Assembly (NCBI RefSeq): GCF_004054105.1
Contig: NZ_SBLC01000007.1
Location: 104,696 to 168,695, forward strand
Source: Falsigemmobacter intermedius
GTDB taxonomy: Bacteria; Pseudomonadota; Alphaproteobacteria; Rhodobacterales; Rhodobacteraceae
Direction: 5' to 3'
DNA length: 64,000 bases
Below, piece after piece: positions 1 through 9,375 of this stretch. A model generated the notes under the pieces. The model saw only the letters and a list, made by a program, of their open reading frames with translations, had not been told where the DNA came from and did no database searches. How positions within the stretch are numbered: position 1 is the first letter of the stretch; every line of letters starts with the position of its first letter. A program made the position numbers and the translations under genes.

Positions 1-1267
1 CCGGCGCGATTCGCTGCGCGAGAGCCGCGAAGCCGCGGGGCTTCCCCTTCTGGCTGAGGAGCTGACCACCGCCCCCGATCACATCATCTCAGAACGCTTC
101 GGCCGCCGTTTTCAGGCGCTCAGAACCCTGGGCGACCGGGTGACGGATCTGCCTCTCACCACCTCAAACCGCATTGAGATGCTGCGCGGCGGAGATGAGG
201 CCTATGGCCGGATGCTGGCAGAAATTGACGCGGCAGAGCGCTCCATCCTGATGGAGAGCTATATCTTCGACCGCGACCGCATGGGGCAGCGCTTTGTTGA
301 ACGGCTGGTGGCCGCCCGGGCCCGCGGCGTTGAGGTTCGGGTGCTGATTGATGCCGTGGGGGTGCGCTACAGTCTTCCCGCCGTCATCCGCGATCTCAGA
401 CGCGCGGGCCTTCCGGCGGCGCTTTTTAACGGGCGGCTGATCGCAGGGCTCAGACTGCCCTATGCCAATCTGCGCACACACCGCAAACTGCTGATTACAG
501 ACGGAAAAACCGCCTTTATCGGCGGGTTGAACATCCGCGAGGGCTACAGCTCGGAGTTTTATGGCGAGGCCGTCTCCCGCGACACCCATTTCCGTGTCAG
601 CGGCCCCGTGGTGGGGGAACTTCTGGCCATCGCCGCCGGGGACTGGGCCTTTGCCTCCGGTGAGCGGCTGAGCGGTGCGCCCTGGGCGCTCGGGGATGTC
701 CGGGCCGCTGCAACAGCCCCCATGGTGATGCGCGCCGTGGCCTCGGGGCCCGACGACAGCCTCGGCAGCAGCCACCGTCTGCTCATGGGGGCCTTCAGCA
801 CCGCCCGGCGGTCGATCCGCATTCAGTCGCCCTATTTCCTGCCCGACCGCGAGTTGACGGCAGCGCTTGCGACGGCGGCTCTGCGGGGGGTGGCCATTGA
901 TATTCTGGTTCCCGGTCAGAACAATCTCGCCTTCGTCGACCGCGCCATGCGGGCGCAGTTTGACCAGCTTCTGGCGCAGGGGTGCCGGATCTGGCGCGGC
1001 ACCGGGGGCTTTGATCACTCAAAACTGCTTTGTGTTGATAACACCTGGTCATTCATCGGTTCGAGCAATCTGGACCCGCGCTCTCTGCGGCTGAACTTTG
1101 AGGTGGATCTTGAGGTTTATGATGCGGCTTTTGCAGGGAAAATCGCCGCCCGCATCCAGGAGGGGCTGACCCATGCCGAGCCGGTCACTCTGGAGGGGCT
1201 GGCCGCGCGTCCCTTCCACACCAGACTGATCGACCGCACCATCTGGCTCGCCTCGCCTTACCTGTGA
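1..1267 (+). CDS. cls: Cardiolipin synthase (phospholipase D family), 5' end outside window
   Basis: Joins two phosphatidylglycerol molecules, or PG and a second phospholipid, into cardiolipin at the inner membrane. Two HKD catalytic motifs are visible: HRKLLITDGKTAFIGG near base 480 and HSKLLCVDNTWSFIGSSN near base 1015. The reading frame is open to the first base of the window, and the segment before the GTG at 140 (ending LGDRVTDLPLTTSN) looks like the usual linker of full-length Cls. So the start and the N-terminal membrane segments probably lie upstream, and GTG 140 is not the true start. It is followed by an EEP-family gene, the same pairing as clsB-ybhP in E. coli. Family is sure; substrate specificity is inferred. 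Confidence 0.85.
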   Translation, partial: RRDSLRESREAAGLPLLAEELTTAPDHIISERFGRRFQALRTLGDRVTDLPLTTSNRIEMLRGGDEAYGRMLAEIDAAERSILMESYIFDRDRMGQRFVERLVAARARGVEVRVLIDAVGVRYSLPAVIRDLRRAGLPAALFNGRLIAGLRLPYANLRTHRKLLITDGKTAFIGGLNIREGYSSEFYGEAVSRDTHFRVSGPVVGELLAIAAGDWAFASGERLSGAPWALGDVRAAATAPMVMRAVASGPDDSLGSSHRLLMGAFSTARRSIRIQSPYFLPDRELTAALATAALRGVAIDILVPGQNNLAFVDRAMRAQFDQLLAQGCRIWRGTGGFDHSKLLCVDNTWSFIGSSNLDPRSLRLNFEVDLEVYDAAFAGKIAARIQEGLTHAEPVTLEGLAARPFHTRLIDRTIWLASPYL

Positions 1268-1326
1268 AGACTTGATCGCAGCGTCAGGCATCTTACCTGA
1301 CAGGGACACTGAGTTGAGGATTTCCA

Positions 1327-2154
1327 TTGCATCGATCCGATCTGCCTGCCCCCCGGCGTCCGCGGTTTCCGATCACCGGTCTGCCTGCCTCAATCCGGGC
1401 CGTGCTCCGGCCCGAAGCCGCCGTTCCGCATCCGGCGGAGGTCCCGCAGCGCGCGCTGCGGGTGGCGAGCTACAATGTGCACAAATGCATCGGCACCGAT
1501 GGCCGCTTTGATCCCGACCGTATCCGAGAGGTGATCCGCGAGATCGACGCCGATATCATCGCCCTCCAGGAGGTGGACCGCCGCTTCGGAACCCGCGACG
1601 GTCTGCTGAACCTGCCTGAGCTTGAGGCACGCACCGGTCTGGTGCCCGTCCCGGTCAGCGGCATCCGCAATGCGGACGGCTGGCATGGCAACCTTTTGCT
1701 GGTGCGCAGCGGGCTGGTGCAGAATGTCGAACAGATCGCTCTGCCGGGGCTTGAGCCGCGCGGGGCCATCGTGACGGATCTGCAGTTCGACGATCACGGC
1801 CCGCTGCGGGTGATTGCCGCGCATTTCGGTCTGCTGCGCCAGTCGCGTGCGCGTCAGGTGGCGCGGCTGAGCAGCTATCTGCAGGCCACCGCCGATATGC
1901 CTGCGCTTCTGATGGGGGATCTGAACGAATGGCGCTCGGATCACGGCTCGGTGCTGCACGGGCTTCATGCGCAGATCAGCACGCTGCCGCCCGCCGTGGC
2001 CAGCTTTCCCGCCTCGCGTCCGCGGCTGCCGCTTGATCGCATCATTCCCTTCGGCCCGGGCGTACTCTCGCCAGTGAGCGCCCATGACAGCGATCTTGCA
2101 AAGGTGGCCTCGGACCATCTGCCGATCAAAGCCTGGCTCGCATTTCAGGACTGA
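1327..2154 (+). CDS. Endonuclease/exonuclease/phosphatase (EEP) family protein
   Basis: A 275-residue protein of the DNase I/sphingomyelinase-like EEP fold. Motifs in order: SYNVHKCIG (metal-site Asn), ALQEVDRR (catalytic Glu), LMGDLNEWR (Asp/Asn pair) and ASDHLPIKAW (C-terminal Asp-His). The start is a TTG at 1327 with GAGGA about 6 bases upstream; the first 45 residues are Pro/Arg-rich and may not be conserved, so a later start is possible. It lies 60 bases after the cardiolipin synthase gene, as ybhP follows clsB in E. coli, which suggests a phospholipid or phosphodiester substrate. The true substrate is not known from sequence. Confidence 0.8.
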   Translation: MHRSDLPAPRRPRFPITGLPASIRAVLRPEAAVPHPAEVPQRALRVASYNVHKCIGTDGRFDPDRIREVIREIDADIIALQEVDRRFGTRDGLLNLPELEARTGLVPVPVSGIRNADGWHGNLLLVRSGLVQNVEQIALPGLEPRGAIVTDLQFDDHGPLRVIAAHFGLLRQSRARQVARLSSYLQATADMPALLMGDLNEWRSDHGSVLHGLHAQISTLPPAVASFPASRPRLPLDRIIPFGPGVLSPVSAHDSDLAKVASDHLPIKAWLAFQD

Positions 2155-2230
2155 AGTCTCAGACTTTTGACCACGTTGCAGCCCGGGCCGGGCTGTGGCT
2201 CTATGCGGTTTCGACGCAAGGGAGACCGCC

Positions 2231-2641
2231 ATGAACCGCCAGGAAACCGAGAAACTGATCGCCCGCTACTATGCCGCTTTTAACGCAGCCGACCCTGCGG
2301 GCATGCTGGCCGTCGTCAGCGATGACATCGAGCACCGCGTCAATGAAGGCGCAACCCGCCTCGGGCGCGCGAAATTCGAGGAATTCTGCGCGCATATGGG
2401 CGTGAGCTACCGCGAAGAGCTGCGCGATATGGTGATCTTTGCCTCAGAAGACGGCAGCCGCGCTGCGGCGGAATTCACCGTCCACGGCGAATATCTCCAG
2501 ACCGACCCGGGCCTGCCCGAGGCAAAGGGCCAGCGCTATATTCTGCCCGCCGGGGCCTTTTTCGATGTGAAGGACGGCCGGATCACCCGCGTGACCACCT
2601 TCTACAATCTGGCGGACTGGACCGCACAGGTTTCCGCATGA
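2231..2641 (+). CDS. SnoaL/ketosteroid isomerase-like protein (NTF2 fold)
   Basis: About 136 residues with the layout of the NTF2-like fold: an N-terminal helix (TEKLIARYYAAFNAADPAGM), the segment SDDIEHRVNEGATRLG, and a C-terminal DVKDGRITRVTTFYN strand pair. The ATG at 2231 has AGGGAGA 5-10 bases upstream; a longer frame from 2195 has no ribosome site. The stop overlaps the next start (ATGA), so it is co-translated with the GNAT gene. Enzyme activity cannot be told from sequence; many relatives are small-molecule binding proteins. Confidence 0.75.
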   Translation: MNRQETEKLIARYYAAFNAADPAGMLAVVSDDIEHRVNEGATRLGRAKFEEFCAHMGVSYREELRDMVIFASEDGSRAAAEFTVHGEYLQTDPGLPEAKGQRYILPAGAFFDVKDGRITRVTTFYNLADWTAQVSA

Positions 2642-3222
2642 TTGAGGTTCGCAGCCTCACCGGAGAGGAGCTTCTGGCGCGGCTGGATGACGTGGCACGG
2701 CTGCGCATCGAGGTGTTCCGCGCCTTCCCCTATCTCTACGACGGGGACCTCGATTATGAGCGCGGCTATATGCGGGCCTACCGCGACAGCCCGCGCGCCG
2801 TTGTGGTTGCGGCCTTTGCCGGAGATCAGGTCGTGGGGGTTGCGACAGGCACCCCCCTGACCGATCACGACGGCAAGTTCATCGAAGGCTTCCGCGCCAG
2901 CGGCTATGATCCTGAAGAGGTGTTTTACTGCGCCGAATCGGTGCTGCTGCCTGACTGGCGCGGCCATGGGCTGGGCCATAAATTCTTCGATGCCCGCGAA
3001 GCCCATGCCCGGGCGCATGGCTTTAAATACTCCGCCTTCTGCAGCGTGATCCGCCCGGGCAATCACCCGGCGCGGCCTGCGGACTATCGCCCGCTTGATG
3101 CCTTCTGGGAGAAGCGCGGCTACCGCGAACTGCCCGGCGTGATGGCAGAATTTTCCTGGAAAGACATCGGCGCTCTTGCAGAAGACGTCAAAGCCCTGCA
3201 ATTCCGCATTCGCCCTCTCTGA
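2638..3222 (+). CDS. GNAT family N-acetyltransferase
   Basis: A 194-residue protein with a GNAT core. The acetyl-CoA binding loop is in LLPDWRGHGLGHKFFDARE (the R/Q-x-x-G-x-G/A type), preceded by the strand VEYCAES-like segment FYCAESVLL. The C-terminal region FWEKRGYRELPGV is the usual C-terminal strand of the fold. It overlaps the SnoaL gene by four bases. The two genes are probably one transcript, possibly a small-molecule or antibiotic modifying pair, but the acceptor substrate is unknown. Confidence 0.75.
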   Translation: MIEVRSLTGEELLARLDDVARLRIEVFRAFPYLYDGDLDYERGYMRAYRDSPRAVVVAAFAGDQVVGVATGTPLTDHDGKFIEGFRASGYDPEEVFYCAESVLLPDWRGHGLGHKFFDAREAHARAHGFKYSAFCSVIRPGNHPARPADYRPLDAFWEKRGYRELPGVMAEFSWKDIGALAEDVKALQFRIRPL

Positions 3223-3240
3223 GCGAACCGGAGCCTGCTG

Positions 3241-3864
3241 ATGTCCCGCCCCCTCCTGCGCGCTGATCTGCCTTCTGCGCCGCCCGGTCAGGTGATCGGG
3301 CTGCTTGGCGGATCTTTTGATCCTGCACATGAGGGGCATCTGGCCATCACCCGCGCGGCCTTTCGCAGCTTCGGTCTGGACCGGATCTGGTGGCTGGTCT
3401 CGCCCGGCAACCCCCTGAAGTCCGAAGGCCCCGCCCCGATGGAGCGGCGGATTGCGGCGGCTCGGGCGCTGATCTGCGACCCGAAAGTCACCGTGACGGC
3501 GATTGAGACGGCTCTCGGCACCCGCTACACCGCCGATACGCTTGCGGGTCTGCGCCATCTCTGGCCGGGGCAGCGCTTTGTCTGGCTGATGGGCTCGGAC
3601 AATCTGGCGGGCTTTCACCGCTGGGACCGCTGGCAGGAGGTCGCGGCGCATCACCCGATCGGCGTGCTCGCCCGTCCCGGCTCGCAGCTGGCGGCTTTAT
3701 CCTCACCTGCGGCACGTTCCATGGCGCGGGCACGTCTGACCGGAGCGGCTGTGGCCCGTCTCGGGCGCAGCGCGGCTCCGGCATGGGCGCTGGCGGGGCT
3801 GCCGCTGAACGCCAGTTCCTCCACCGCCATCCGCAACAGCGGGGCCTGGACGCGCCAGCCCTGA
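3241..3864 (+). CDS. nadD: Nicotinate-nucleotide adenylyltransferase
   Basis: Adenylates nicotinate mononucleotide to deamido-NAD in NAD synthesis. The nucleotidyltransferase signature [18 protein letters not shown] sits at residues 21-38 (HxGH type), [12 protein letters not shown] carries the NadD-specific part of the active site, and SSSTAIRNS is the C-terminal ISSTxIR motif. Length of 207 residues is normal. ATG 3241 has GGAG 9 bases before it. It starts 18 bases after the GNAT gene and is probably cotranscribed with it. In many relatives nadD is beside rsfS; here it is followed by dacB. Confidence 0.92.
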   Translation: MSRPLLRADLPSAPPGQVIGLLGGSFDPAHEGHLAITRAAFRSFGLDRIWWLVSPGNPLKSEGPAPMERRIAAARALICDPKVTVTAIETALGTRYTADTLAGLRHLWPGQRFVWLMGSDNLAGFHRWDRWQEVAAHHPIGVLARPGSQLAALSSPAARSMARARLTGAAVARLGRSAAPAWALAGLPLNASSSTAIRNSGAWTRQP

Positions 3865-3945
3865 ACGCCGCGACAGCGCCCCATTGCAACCTCAGGTTCC
3901 AGGCCGCAGAATAACGCCCGGTCCCCCATCCCGGAGAGCTCTCCC

Positions 3946-5430
3946 GTGTCTGACGCCAAATCCGCAGCCGTCCTGACCCGCCGCCTGCTGATCGGAGGAC
4001 TGCTTGGAAGCGCTGCGCTGGCCGCGGCCCCGGCCCTCGCCAATGCGCCCTCCCAGTCCCTGCGCCCGCGTGCGCGCGGGGCCGGATCTGCCCCCGCGGC
4101 TGCCAGCCCCGCAGCCGCGCCCCCCGTCAGTTCCGCCGCGCTGATCGAACAGGCCCGTCTGGGTGGTCAGGTCAGCTATGTCGTCCTCGATGCGCGGAGC
4201 GGCGAGGTTCTTGAGGCGCGGGCAGAGACTCAGGCGCTGCCTCCGGCCTCCGTCGCCAAGGCGGTGACGGCGCTCTTTGCGCTTGAGCGGCTGGGTGCGG
4301 GCTACCGCTTTGCCACCCGCGTTCTCGCCACCGGCCCGGTTTCGGGCGGGAGAGTTCAGGGCGATCTGATCCTCGCCGGGGGCGGCGATCCGACGCTGGA
4401 TACCGACCGGCTGGCTGATCTGGCCATCGCCTTGAAAAACCGCGGCATCCGCGGCATCACCGGACGCTTCCTTCTGCAGGACAATGCCCTGCCGGGGCTG
4501 AGCCGCATTGATGCAGGCCAGCCCCTGCATGTTGGCTATAACCCGGCGATTTCGGGGCTGAACCTGAATTTCAACCGGGTCCACATGGAGTGGAAACGCG
4601 CCTCCAAAGGCTGGCAGATCGCCATGGATGCCCGTGGCGCGCGCCATATTCCGGCCGTGCGCATGGCGCGGGCCGCCATTGCAGAGCGCCAGTCCCCGAT
4701 CTTCACCTTCGAAGAGCGCGACGGCACAGAGCGCTGGACCGTAGCCTCCGCCGCCCTGGGCAAAGGCGGCAGCCGCTGGCTTCCGGTCCGCCGCCCCGCC
4801 CTCTATGCCGGGGAGGTCTTTCAGACGCTCTGCGCCGCCCAGGGGATCACCCTGCCCGATCCGCGTCAGGGCAGCGGTCGCGGGACGGCTCTGGCTGAGA
4901 CCCTGAGCCCCTCTCTGGTGCCGCTTTTGCGCGATATGCTGCGCCATTCGACCAATCTGACCGCAGAGGTGGTGGGGCTTACCGCATCGGGCCAGACCAG
5001 CCTGCGCGCCTCTGCCGCGATGATGAACGCCTGGGTGCGTGAGCGGCACGGCGTCGATCTTGCGCTGGTCGATCACTCCGGCCTTGGCGGCGAGAGCCGG
5101 GTCACCGCCCTCGCCATGGCGCGCCTGATGCTGCGCAACCCGCAGCTGACCGAGATCCTGCGCCCCTACCAAACGCCCGCCAAAGCCCCCGCAGACCGCG
5201 CCCCGGTGCTGGCGAAGACCGGCACGCTGAATTTCGTCTCGGGCCTTGCGGGCCATGTGCAGACCCGCCGCCCCCTGGTCTTTGCGATCTTCTCTGCCGA
5301 TACCCCCCGCCGCGACGCCCTGCGCGGAGATGAACGCGAGCGCCCCCGCGGCGGCCCCGAATGGACCACCCGTGCCCGCACGATGCAGGGCCTGCTGCTG
5401 GAACGCTGGGCGGCGGTTTACGGGGCATAA
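3946..5430 (+). CDS. dacB: D-alanyl-D-alanine carboxypeptidase/endopeptidase, PBP4 type
   Basis: Periplasmic low-molecular-weight penicillin-binding protein that trims or cleaves peptidoglycan cross-links. All three active-site motifs are present: SVAK (residues about 103-106), STN in the segment HSTNLTAEVVG, and KTG in LAKTGTLNFVSG. The N-terminus contains TRRLLIGGLLGSAALAAAPALA, a twin-arginine-like export signal with an AxA cleavage site. The start is GTG 3946 with GGAGAG upstream. Length of 494 residues fits the PBP4 (peptidase S13) family. The Tat-type signal is inferred from the double arginine only. Confidence 0.9.
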   Translation: MSDAKSAAVLTRRLLIGGLLGSAALAAAPALANAPSQSLRPRARGAGSAPAAASPAAAPPVSSAALIEQARLGGQVSYVVLDARSGEVLEARAETQALPPASVAKAVTALFALERLGAGYRFATRVLATGPVSGGRVQGDLILAGGGDPTLDTDRLADLAIALKNRGIRGITGRFLLQDNALPGLSRIDAGQPLHVGYNPAISGLNLNFNRVHMEWKRASKGWQIAMDARGARHIPAVRMARAAIAERQSPIFTFEERDGTERWTVASAALGKGGSRWLPVRRPALYAGEVFQTLCAAQGITLPDPRQGSGRGTALAETLSPSLVPLLRDMLRHSTNLTAEVVGLTASGQTSLRASAAMMNAWVRERHGVDLALVDHSGLGGESRVTALAMARLMLRNPQLTEILRPYQTPAKAPADRAPVLAKTGTLNFVSGLAGHVQTRRPLVFAIFSADTPRRDALRGDERERPRGGPEWTTRARTMQGLLLERWAAVYGA

Positions 5431-5434
5431 GGGC

Positions 5435-7030
5435 GTGTGGACCGATCGATCTGACATTTATCTCAGAAGTGAAGAGAGATCCCCCGAAGAGCGGCACCTG
5501 ATCCAGGCATGGCTCGGCGGACAGAGTTGCGATTTTGAACTCGTCGACAACACACCGCAGGTCAGAATCGCAGCAGCTATTCTCTTTGAGCTGCTTCAGA
5601 AAGACCTCCCGCCCCGTTCAAGATTGCATCTCTCAGGTGCCGTGATTGAAGGCGGCCTTAACCTGTGTCCCCGCACTGCAGATGTGGCGATCAGCTTCAC
5701 CGCCTGCTGCTTTCAGGAGCCGGTTTTCATTTCCGGCGGCGGTGTGGGCGATCTCACTTTGCGGGGGTGCAAACTGCCTGGCCTGATCGGAGTATCAGCG
5801 CAGTTCGATGGGGACATTCAGATTACTGAAACAGAGATTGAGGGTGTACTTGATCTCACCTCCGCAAAGCTCAGCGGTTCGTTGAAGTTATCCGCCGTAT
5901 CCATCAGGGAGCCAAAAGGGTCGACGCAGATTGCACGCCACCCGGACGCGCCCGCTTGTGGTGCTATCCTGAGCAATCTGCAGGCAGGGGGTGGGGTTCA
6001 TCTGAACGAGGTTGCGTCCTGCGGCCCCGCGCAGATGCCTGCACTGGTCACCGGGACGAATCTGACAATCAGCAGCTGCTGCTTTCAGGCCCCACCAGAT
6101 GAGTTTGCGCTTTGTCTGGATAATGTGCGGGTGGGCGATAACCTTCAGTTACTGGGATGCCGCGTCCCGCAGGGCAAAGTGTCCCTTCGGAATGCCAGCG
6201 CAGGCTGCCTGACAGATGATGAAGCATTCTGGAGCCAGTGTGCGCAGGGGTACATTATTGACGGGTTGTCCTATCCCCATATGCCCTCCGAATGCCTCAG
6301 ATCAGTTCAGTATCGGATCGACTGGCTGACGAGGGGCAGCACATCCGGTGGCAGCTTCGCAAGCCAACCCTGGCGTCAGTTCGCCCATGTGCTACGCGAG
6401 AACGCCGATGATTCCGCAGCGCGTGAGATACTTATGGCACGCGAAAAGCTCTACATCAGCCATGAGCAGGAGAGCATCCGCCAGCGGACGCTTGCGGAAT
6501 ACTGTGAGGCATTCCGTAACGCGAACCTTGTCGCACTGACGAAGGCACTCTTCGGAACCGGTGACTATCTTCTGCGCTGGATCTGGGCCTTTTTGAAATG
6601 GTCCGTCATCGGCTTCGGATATTCTCCCCAGCGACCCTTCTGGATCTCGCTGGTCCTTGTGACTTTGGGGACGATGCTGGCGGGCTATGGCTTCGAGATG
6701 GGAGTATTTGTTCCCGCCTCCGATCAGATACTCACGTCAGAGGACTGGCTGAACGCTGTCGCCATCAACCCGATCGCTCCGACCGCCGTGTGGTCAGAAT
6801 CGCCATCCGCGCTGCATTATGAAGAGTTCTCCCCGTTCCTCTTCGCCCTCGACACCTACCTGCCGGTGATGGATCTGGGTCAGGAGAAAAACTGGGTCGT
6901 CACAACCACGACAGATGAGGGGGACATGGGTCGCCATATCTGGTTCGCTTTCCAGGCAGCAGGCTGGATCGTGACATCGCTCGGGATCGCAGCGGTGGCG
7001 GGGCTGGTGCAGAAGGGGCGCAATGACTGA
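5435..7030 (+). CDS. Beta-solenoid membrane protein of unknown function
   Basis: About 531 residues. Residues 45-290 are a string of short repeats rich in G-x-L/V-x-L and C (for example SGAVIEGGLNLC, VGDLTLRGCKLPG, SGSLKLSAVSI), typical of a right-handed beta-helix related to pentapeptide repeats. A charged helical part follows (REILMAREKLYISHEQESIRQ), then two membrane segments near residues 402-424 and 503-525. Between them is FALDTYLPVMDLGQEKNW, a motif I recall from other solenoid proteins with this C-terminal domain. The only reasonable start is GTG 5435, poorly placed for a ribosome site, 5 bases after dacB. Base composition looks less GC-rich than its neighbours, suggesting an acquired gene. 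Function unknown. Confidence 0.7.
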   Translation: MWTDRSDIYLRSEERSPEERHLIQAWLGGQSCDFELVDNTPQVRIAAAILFELLQKDLPPRSRLHLSGAVIEGGLNLCPRTADVAISFTACCFQEPVFISGGGVGDLTLRGCKLPGLIGVSAQFDGDIQITETEIEGVLDLTSAKLSGSLKLSAVSIREPKGSTQIARHPDAPACGAILSNLQAGGGVHLNEVASCGPAQMPALVTGTNLTISSCCFQAPPDEFALCLDNVRVGDNLQLLGCRVPQGKVSLRNASAGCLTDDEAFWSQCAQGYIIDGLSYPHMPSECLRSVQYRIDWLTRGSTSGGSFASQPWRQFAHVLRENADDSAAREILMAREKLYISHEQESIRQRTLAEYCEAFRNANLVALTKALFGTGDYLLRWIWAFLKWSVIGFGYSPQRPFWISLVLVTLGTMLAGYGFEMGVFVPASDQILTSEDWLNAVAINPIAPTAVWSESPSALHYEEFSPFLFALDTYLPVMDLGQEKNWVVTTTTDEGDMGRHIWFAFQAAGWIVTSLGIAAVAGLVQKGRND

Positions 7031-7134
7031 GGGACGGGCCTGCTCTCAAAGGGCAGGCGCTGACATAGCGCAGGGAAAGAACACCGCAGCAGGCGGCGGC
7101 GTCCCGGTTTCGATAACGAGCTTACGCCGATCCC

Positions 7135-8085
7135 TCAGACCGGGTCGCGCAGGACTTTCGGGACTTTGAACTCGACGTTCTCAACCGCCGTCTCGACCAG
7201 CTCGACAGTCGTATTAAAGCGCGCACGAAAGGCGTCGATCACCTCATTGATGAGCACTTCCGGGGCCGAGGCTCCGGCGGTGATGCCGACCGAAGTGATG
7301 CCCGAAAGCGCGCGCCAGTCGATATCGGCCGCGCGCTGCACCAGCTGGCTGTAAGCGCAGCCCGCCGCGCTGCCGACCTCAACCAGACGTTTTGAGTTTG
7401 AGGAATTCGGCGCACCGATCACCAGGAGCGCGTCGATCTTCGGCGCGATGGCCTTGACCGCCGCCTGACGGTTGGTGGTGGCATAGCAGATGTCTTCTTT
7501 TGCGGGCACGATCAGCGCCGGGAAACGGGCCTTCAGCGCCGCCGCCAGTTCTGCCGTGTCATCCACCGACAGGGTGGTCTGAGTGATCAGCGCGAGTTTG
7601 CCCGGATCGCGCACCTGAAGCCCAGGCACATCCTCAAGGGTTTCAACCAGAAGCACCTCACCCTCAGGCAGCTGGCCCATGGTGCCCACGGTCTCAGGAT
7701 GGCCCTTATGGCCGATCATGATCATCTGCAGACCATTGGCGAAATGGCGCGCCGCCTCATTATGCACCTTGGTCACCAGCGGGCAGGTCGCATCCACGGC
7801 GATCATCTCGCGCCGCGCGGCTTCAGCGGGAACCGCTTTGGGCACGCCATGGGCGGAGAAGATCACCGGGCGGTCATCGGGGCAGTCTTCAAGCTCTTCC
7901 ACAAAGACCGCGCCTTTGGCCCGCAGATCATCCACGACATATTTGTTGTGCACGATCTCATGGCGCACATAGACCGGCGCGCCCCATTTCTGCAACGCCA
8001 TCTCGACGATGCGGATCGCCCGGTCCACGCCTGCGCAAAAGCCGCGCGGCGCCGCGAGATAAAGGGTCAGCGGAGGCAAAGACAT
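7135..8085 (-). CDS. ispH: 4-hydroxy-3-methylbut-2-enyl diphosphate reductase
   Basis: Last step of the MEP isoprenoid pathway, making IPP and DMAPP with a 4Fe-4S cluster. Cluster cysteines are in [21 protein letters not shown] and [12 protein letters not shown]; the substrate-binding SSNSKRL segment is in [15 protein letters not shown]. The 316-residue length is normal. It is transcribed away from the solenoid gene. The IPP isomerase gene idi occurs later in this window (47.4 kb). Confidence 0.95.
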   Translation of the reverse strand: MSLPPLTLYLAAPRGFCAGVDRAIRIVEMALQKWGAPVYVRHEIVHNKYVVDDLRAKGAVFVEELEDCPDDRPVIFSAHGVPKAVPAEAARREMIAVDATCPLVTKVHNEAARHFANGLQMIMIGHKGHPETVGTMGQLPEGEVLLVETLEDVPGLQVRDPGKLALITQTTLSVDDTAELAAALKARFPALIVPAKEDICYATTNRQAAVKAIAPKIDALLVIGAPNSSNSKRLVEVGSAAGCAYSQLVQRAADIDWRALSGITSVGITAGASAPEVLINEVIDAFRARFNTTVELVETAVENVEFKVPKVLRDPV

Positions 8086-8147
8086 GGCGGGTCCTCAGAT
8101 CACAGGCTCGGCGTGAACCTAAGCCCATCGGCGGCGAAGTTAAAGGC

Positions 8148-8591
8148 TCAGCCGAAAAGGCCCAGCGTCAGAAGCGCCAGAGCCGCAAAGCGCAGCGTTT
8201 TTGCAAAGGTCAGAATGGCGGTCACCGCAACCAGCGGGGCGCGGGCCAGACCGGCCAGAATTACCAGAAGATCACCCCCGGGGATCCAGGCCAGAAGCAG
8301 GGTCCAAAGCCCCCATTTGCGATACCAGGCTTCCAGCTTCTCGCGCTTTTTGCCCGAGACCGGCATCCATTTATCGCCCCCCGCCGCACCGGCGGCGCGC
8401 GCCATCAGATAGGTTGCGACGGAACCGGCGGTATTGGCGATTGAGGCCACCAGCACAATCACCAGCGGCAGACCAAGTCCCGAGACCAGAAGGCCGATGA
8501 ACAAAGGCTCAGAAGTAAAGGGGAGCGGCGTCGCCGCGGCGAAACTTGCCACGGCCAGACCTGCAAGGCCGGCTGCTCCCCCGACGCTCAT
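8148..8591 (-). CDS. YqaA family membrane protein (SNARE-associated/DedA-like)
   Basis: A 147-residue protein with four hydrophobic stretches: TSEPLFIGLLVSGLGLPLVI, the NTAGSVATYLMARAAG segment, TLLLAWIPGGDLLVILAGLA, and the C-terminal TLRFAALALLTLGLFG. The glycine/proline-rich re-entrant loop and the middle basic helix (SGKKREKLEAWYRKWG) fit the short YqaA branch of the DedA superfamily. It sits 62 bases upstream of ispH on the same strand. Relatives are implicated in lipid flipping or membrane homeostasis; the role here is inferred from family only. Confidence 0.75.
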   Translation of the reverse strand: MSVGGAAGLAGLAVASFAAATPLPFTSEPLFIGLLVSGLGLPLVIVLVASIANTAGSVATYLMARAAGAAGGDKWMPVSGKKREKLEAWYRKWGLWTLLLAWIPGGDLLVILAGLARAPLVAVTAILTFAKTLRFAALALLTLGLFG

Positions 8592-8637
8592 GCGCCGCGC
8601 CCCGTTTTACGGAAAATATATGCGCGACGCGTGTGTC

Positions 8638-9237
8638 TCACCGGATCTCTGCCATGGGTTGCTCTGCGGCATCTTCACCCGCAGGGCGGTCAGATGCAAC
8701 CCGCGGATCGCGCGGCGGACGGCCGATCACGTCACGAAGTTCATCGAGTTCGATGAAATTATCCGCCTGACGGCGCAGCTCATCGGCAATCATCGGCGGC
8801 TGGCTGCGGATGGTCGAGACCACCGAGACGCGCACACCCTGACGCTGCAGGCTTTCGATCAGCGGTTTGAAATCGCCATCGCCCGAGAAGATCACGATAT
8901 GATCGACATGCGGCGCGAGTTCCATCGCATCCACAGTCAGCTCGATATCCATATTGCCCTTCACCTTCCGGCGGCCCTGGCTGTCGGTATATTCCTTTGC
9001 CGGCTTCGTCCGCATGGCGAAGCCGTTGTAGTTCAGCCAGTCCACCAGCGGGCGGATGGGGGAATACTCTTCATTTTCCAGCAGGGCGGTGTAATAAAAC
9101 GCCCGCACCAGCTTTCCGCGGCGCATGAACTCCTGGCGAAGAAGCTTGTAATCTATGTCAAACCCGAGGGTGCGCGCCGCTGCATAAAGGTTGGAACCGT
9201 CAATAAACAATGCCAACCGGTCATCTTTGTAAAACAT
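8638..9237 (-). CDS. NYN domain protein (LabA/DUF88, PIN-like RNase fold)
   Basis: 199 residues with the acidic residues of the NYN/PIN-like nuclease fold: ALFIDGSNLYAAAR at the N-terminus, NMDIELTVDAMELA in the middle and IVIFSGDGDFKPLIESL later. The start is placed at ATG 9237, 7 bases after AGGGGAC; the upstream extension to 9270 has no support. The last 25 residues (after DVIGRPPRD) are low-complexity. LabA-like proteins are thought to act on RNA. It is divergent from folK. Confidence 0.85.
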   Translation of the reverse strand: MFYKDDRLALFIDGSNLYAAARTLGFDIDYKLLRQEFMRRGKLVRAFYYTALLENEEYSPIRPLVDWLNYNGFAMRTKPAKEYTDSQGRRKVKGNMDIELTVDAMELAPHVDHIVIFSGDGDFKPLIESLQRQGVRVSVVSTIRSQPPMIADELRRQADNFIELDELRDVIGRPPRDPRVASDRPAGEDAAEQPMAEIR

Positions 9238-9375
9238 TTTATGTCCCCTGAAACCAGCCCTCGGGCTCATCGACGGGAGTGGTGGCGACCGTCAGATGCT
9301 GCCTTTGCGGACTGCAGAACGTTAAATCGTGTAAAACATCGGCTGCCGCAACAGACCTCAACCGAAAGTGTAACA

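Noticed and set aside
3892..5457. Long minus-strand frame opposite dacB (521 codons)
   Set aside because: It is an antisense shadow: rich in Arg/Gly/Gln, no motif, and dacB on the other strand has all active-site motifs.
8434..9375. Plus-strand frame continuous with folK
   Set aside because: It crosses the antisense NYN-domain gene, which has clear motifs and a ribosome site; folK similarity begins only near 9390.
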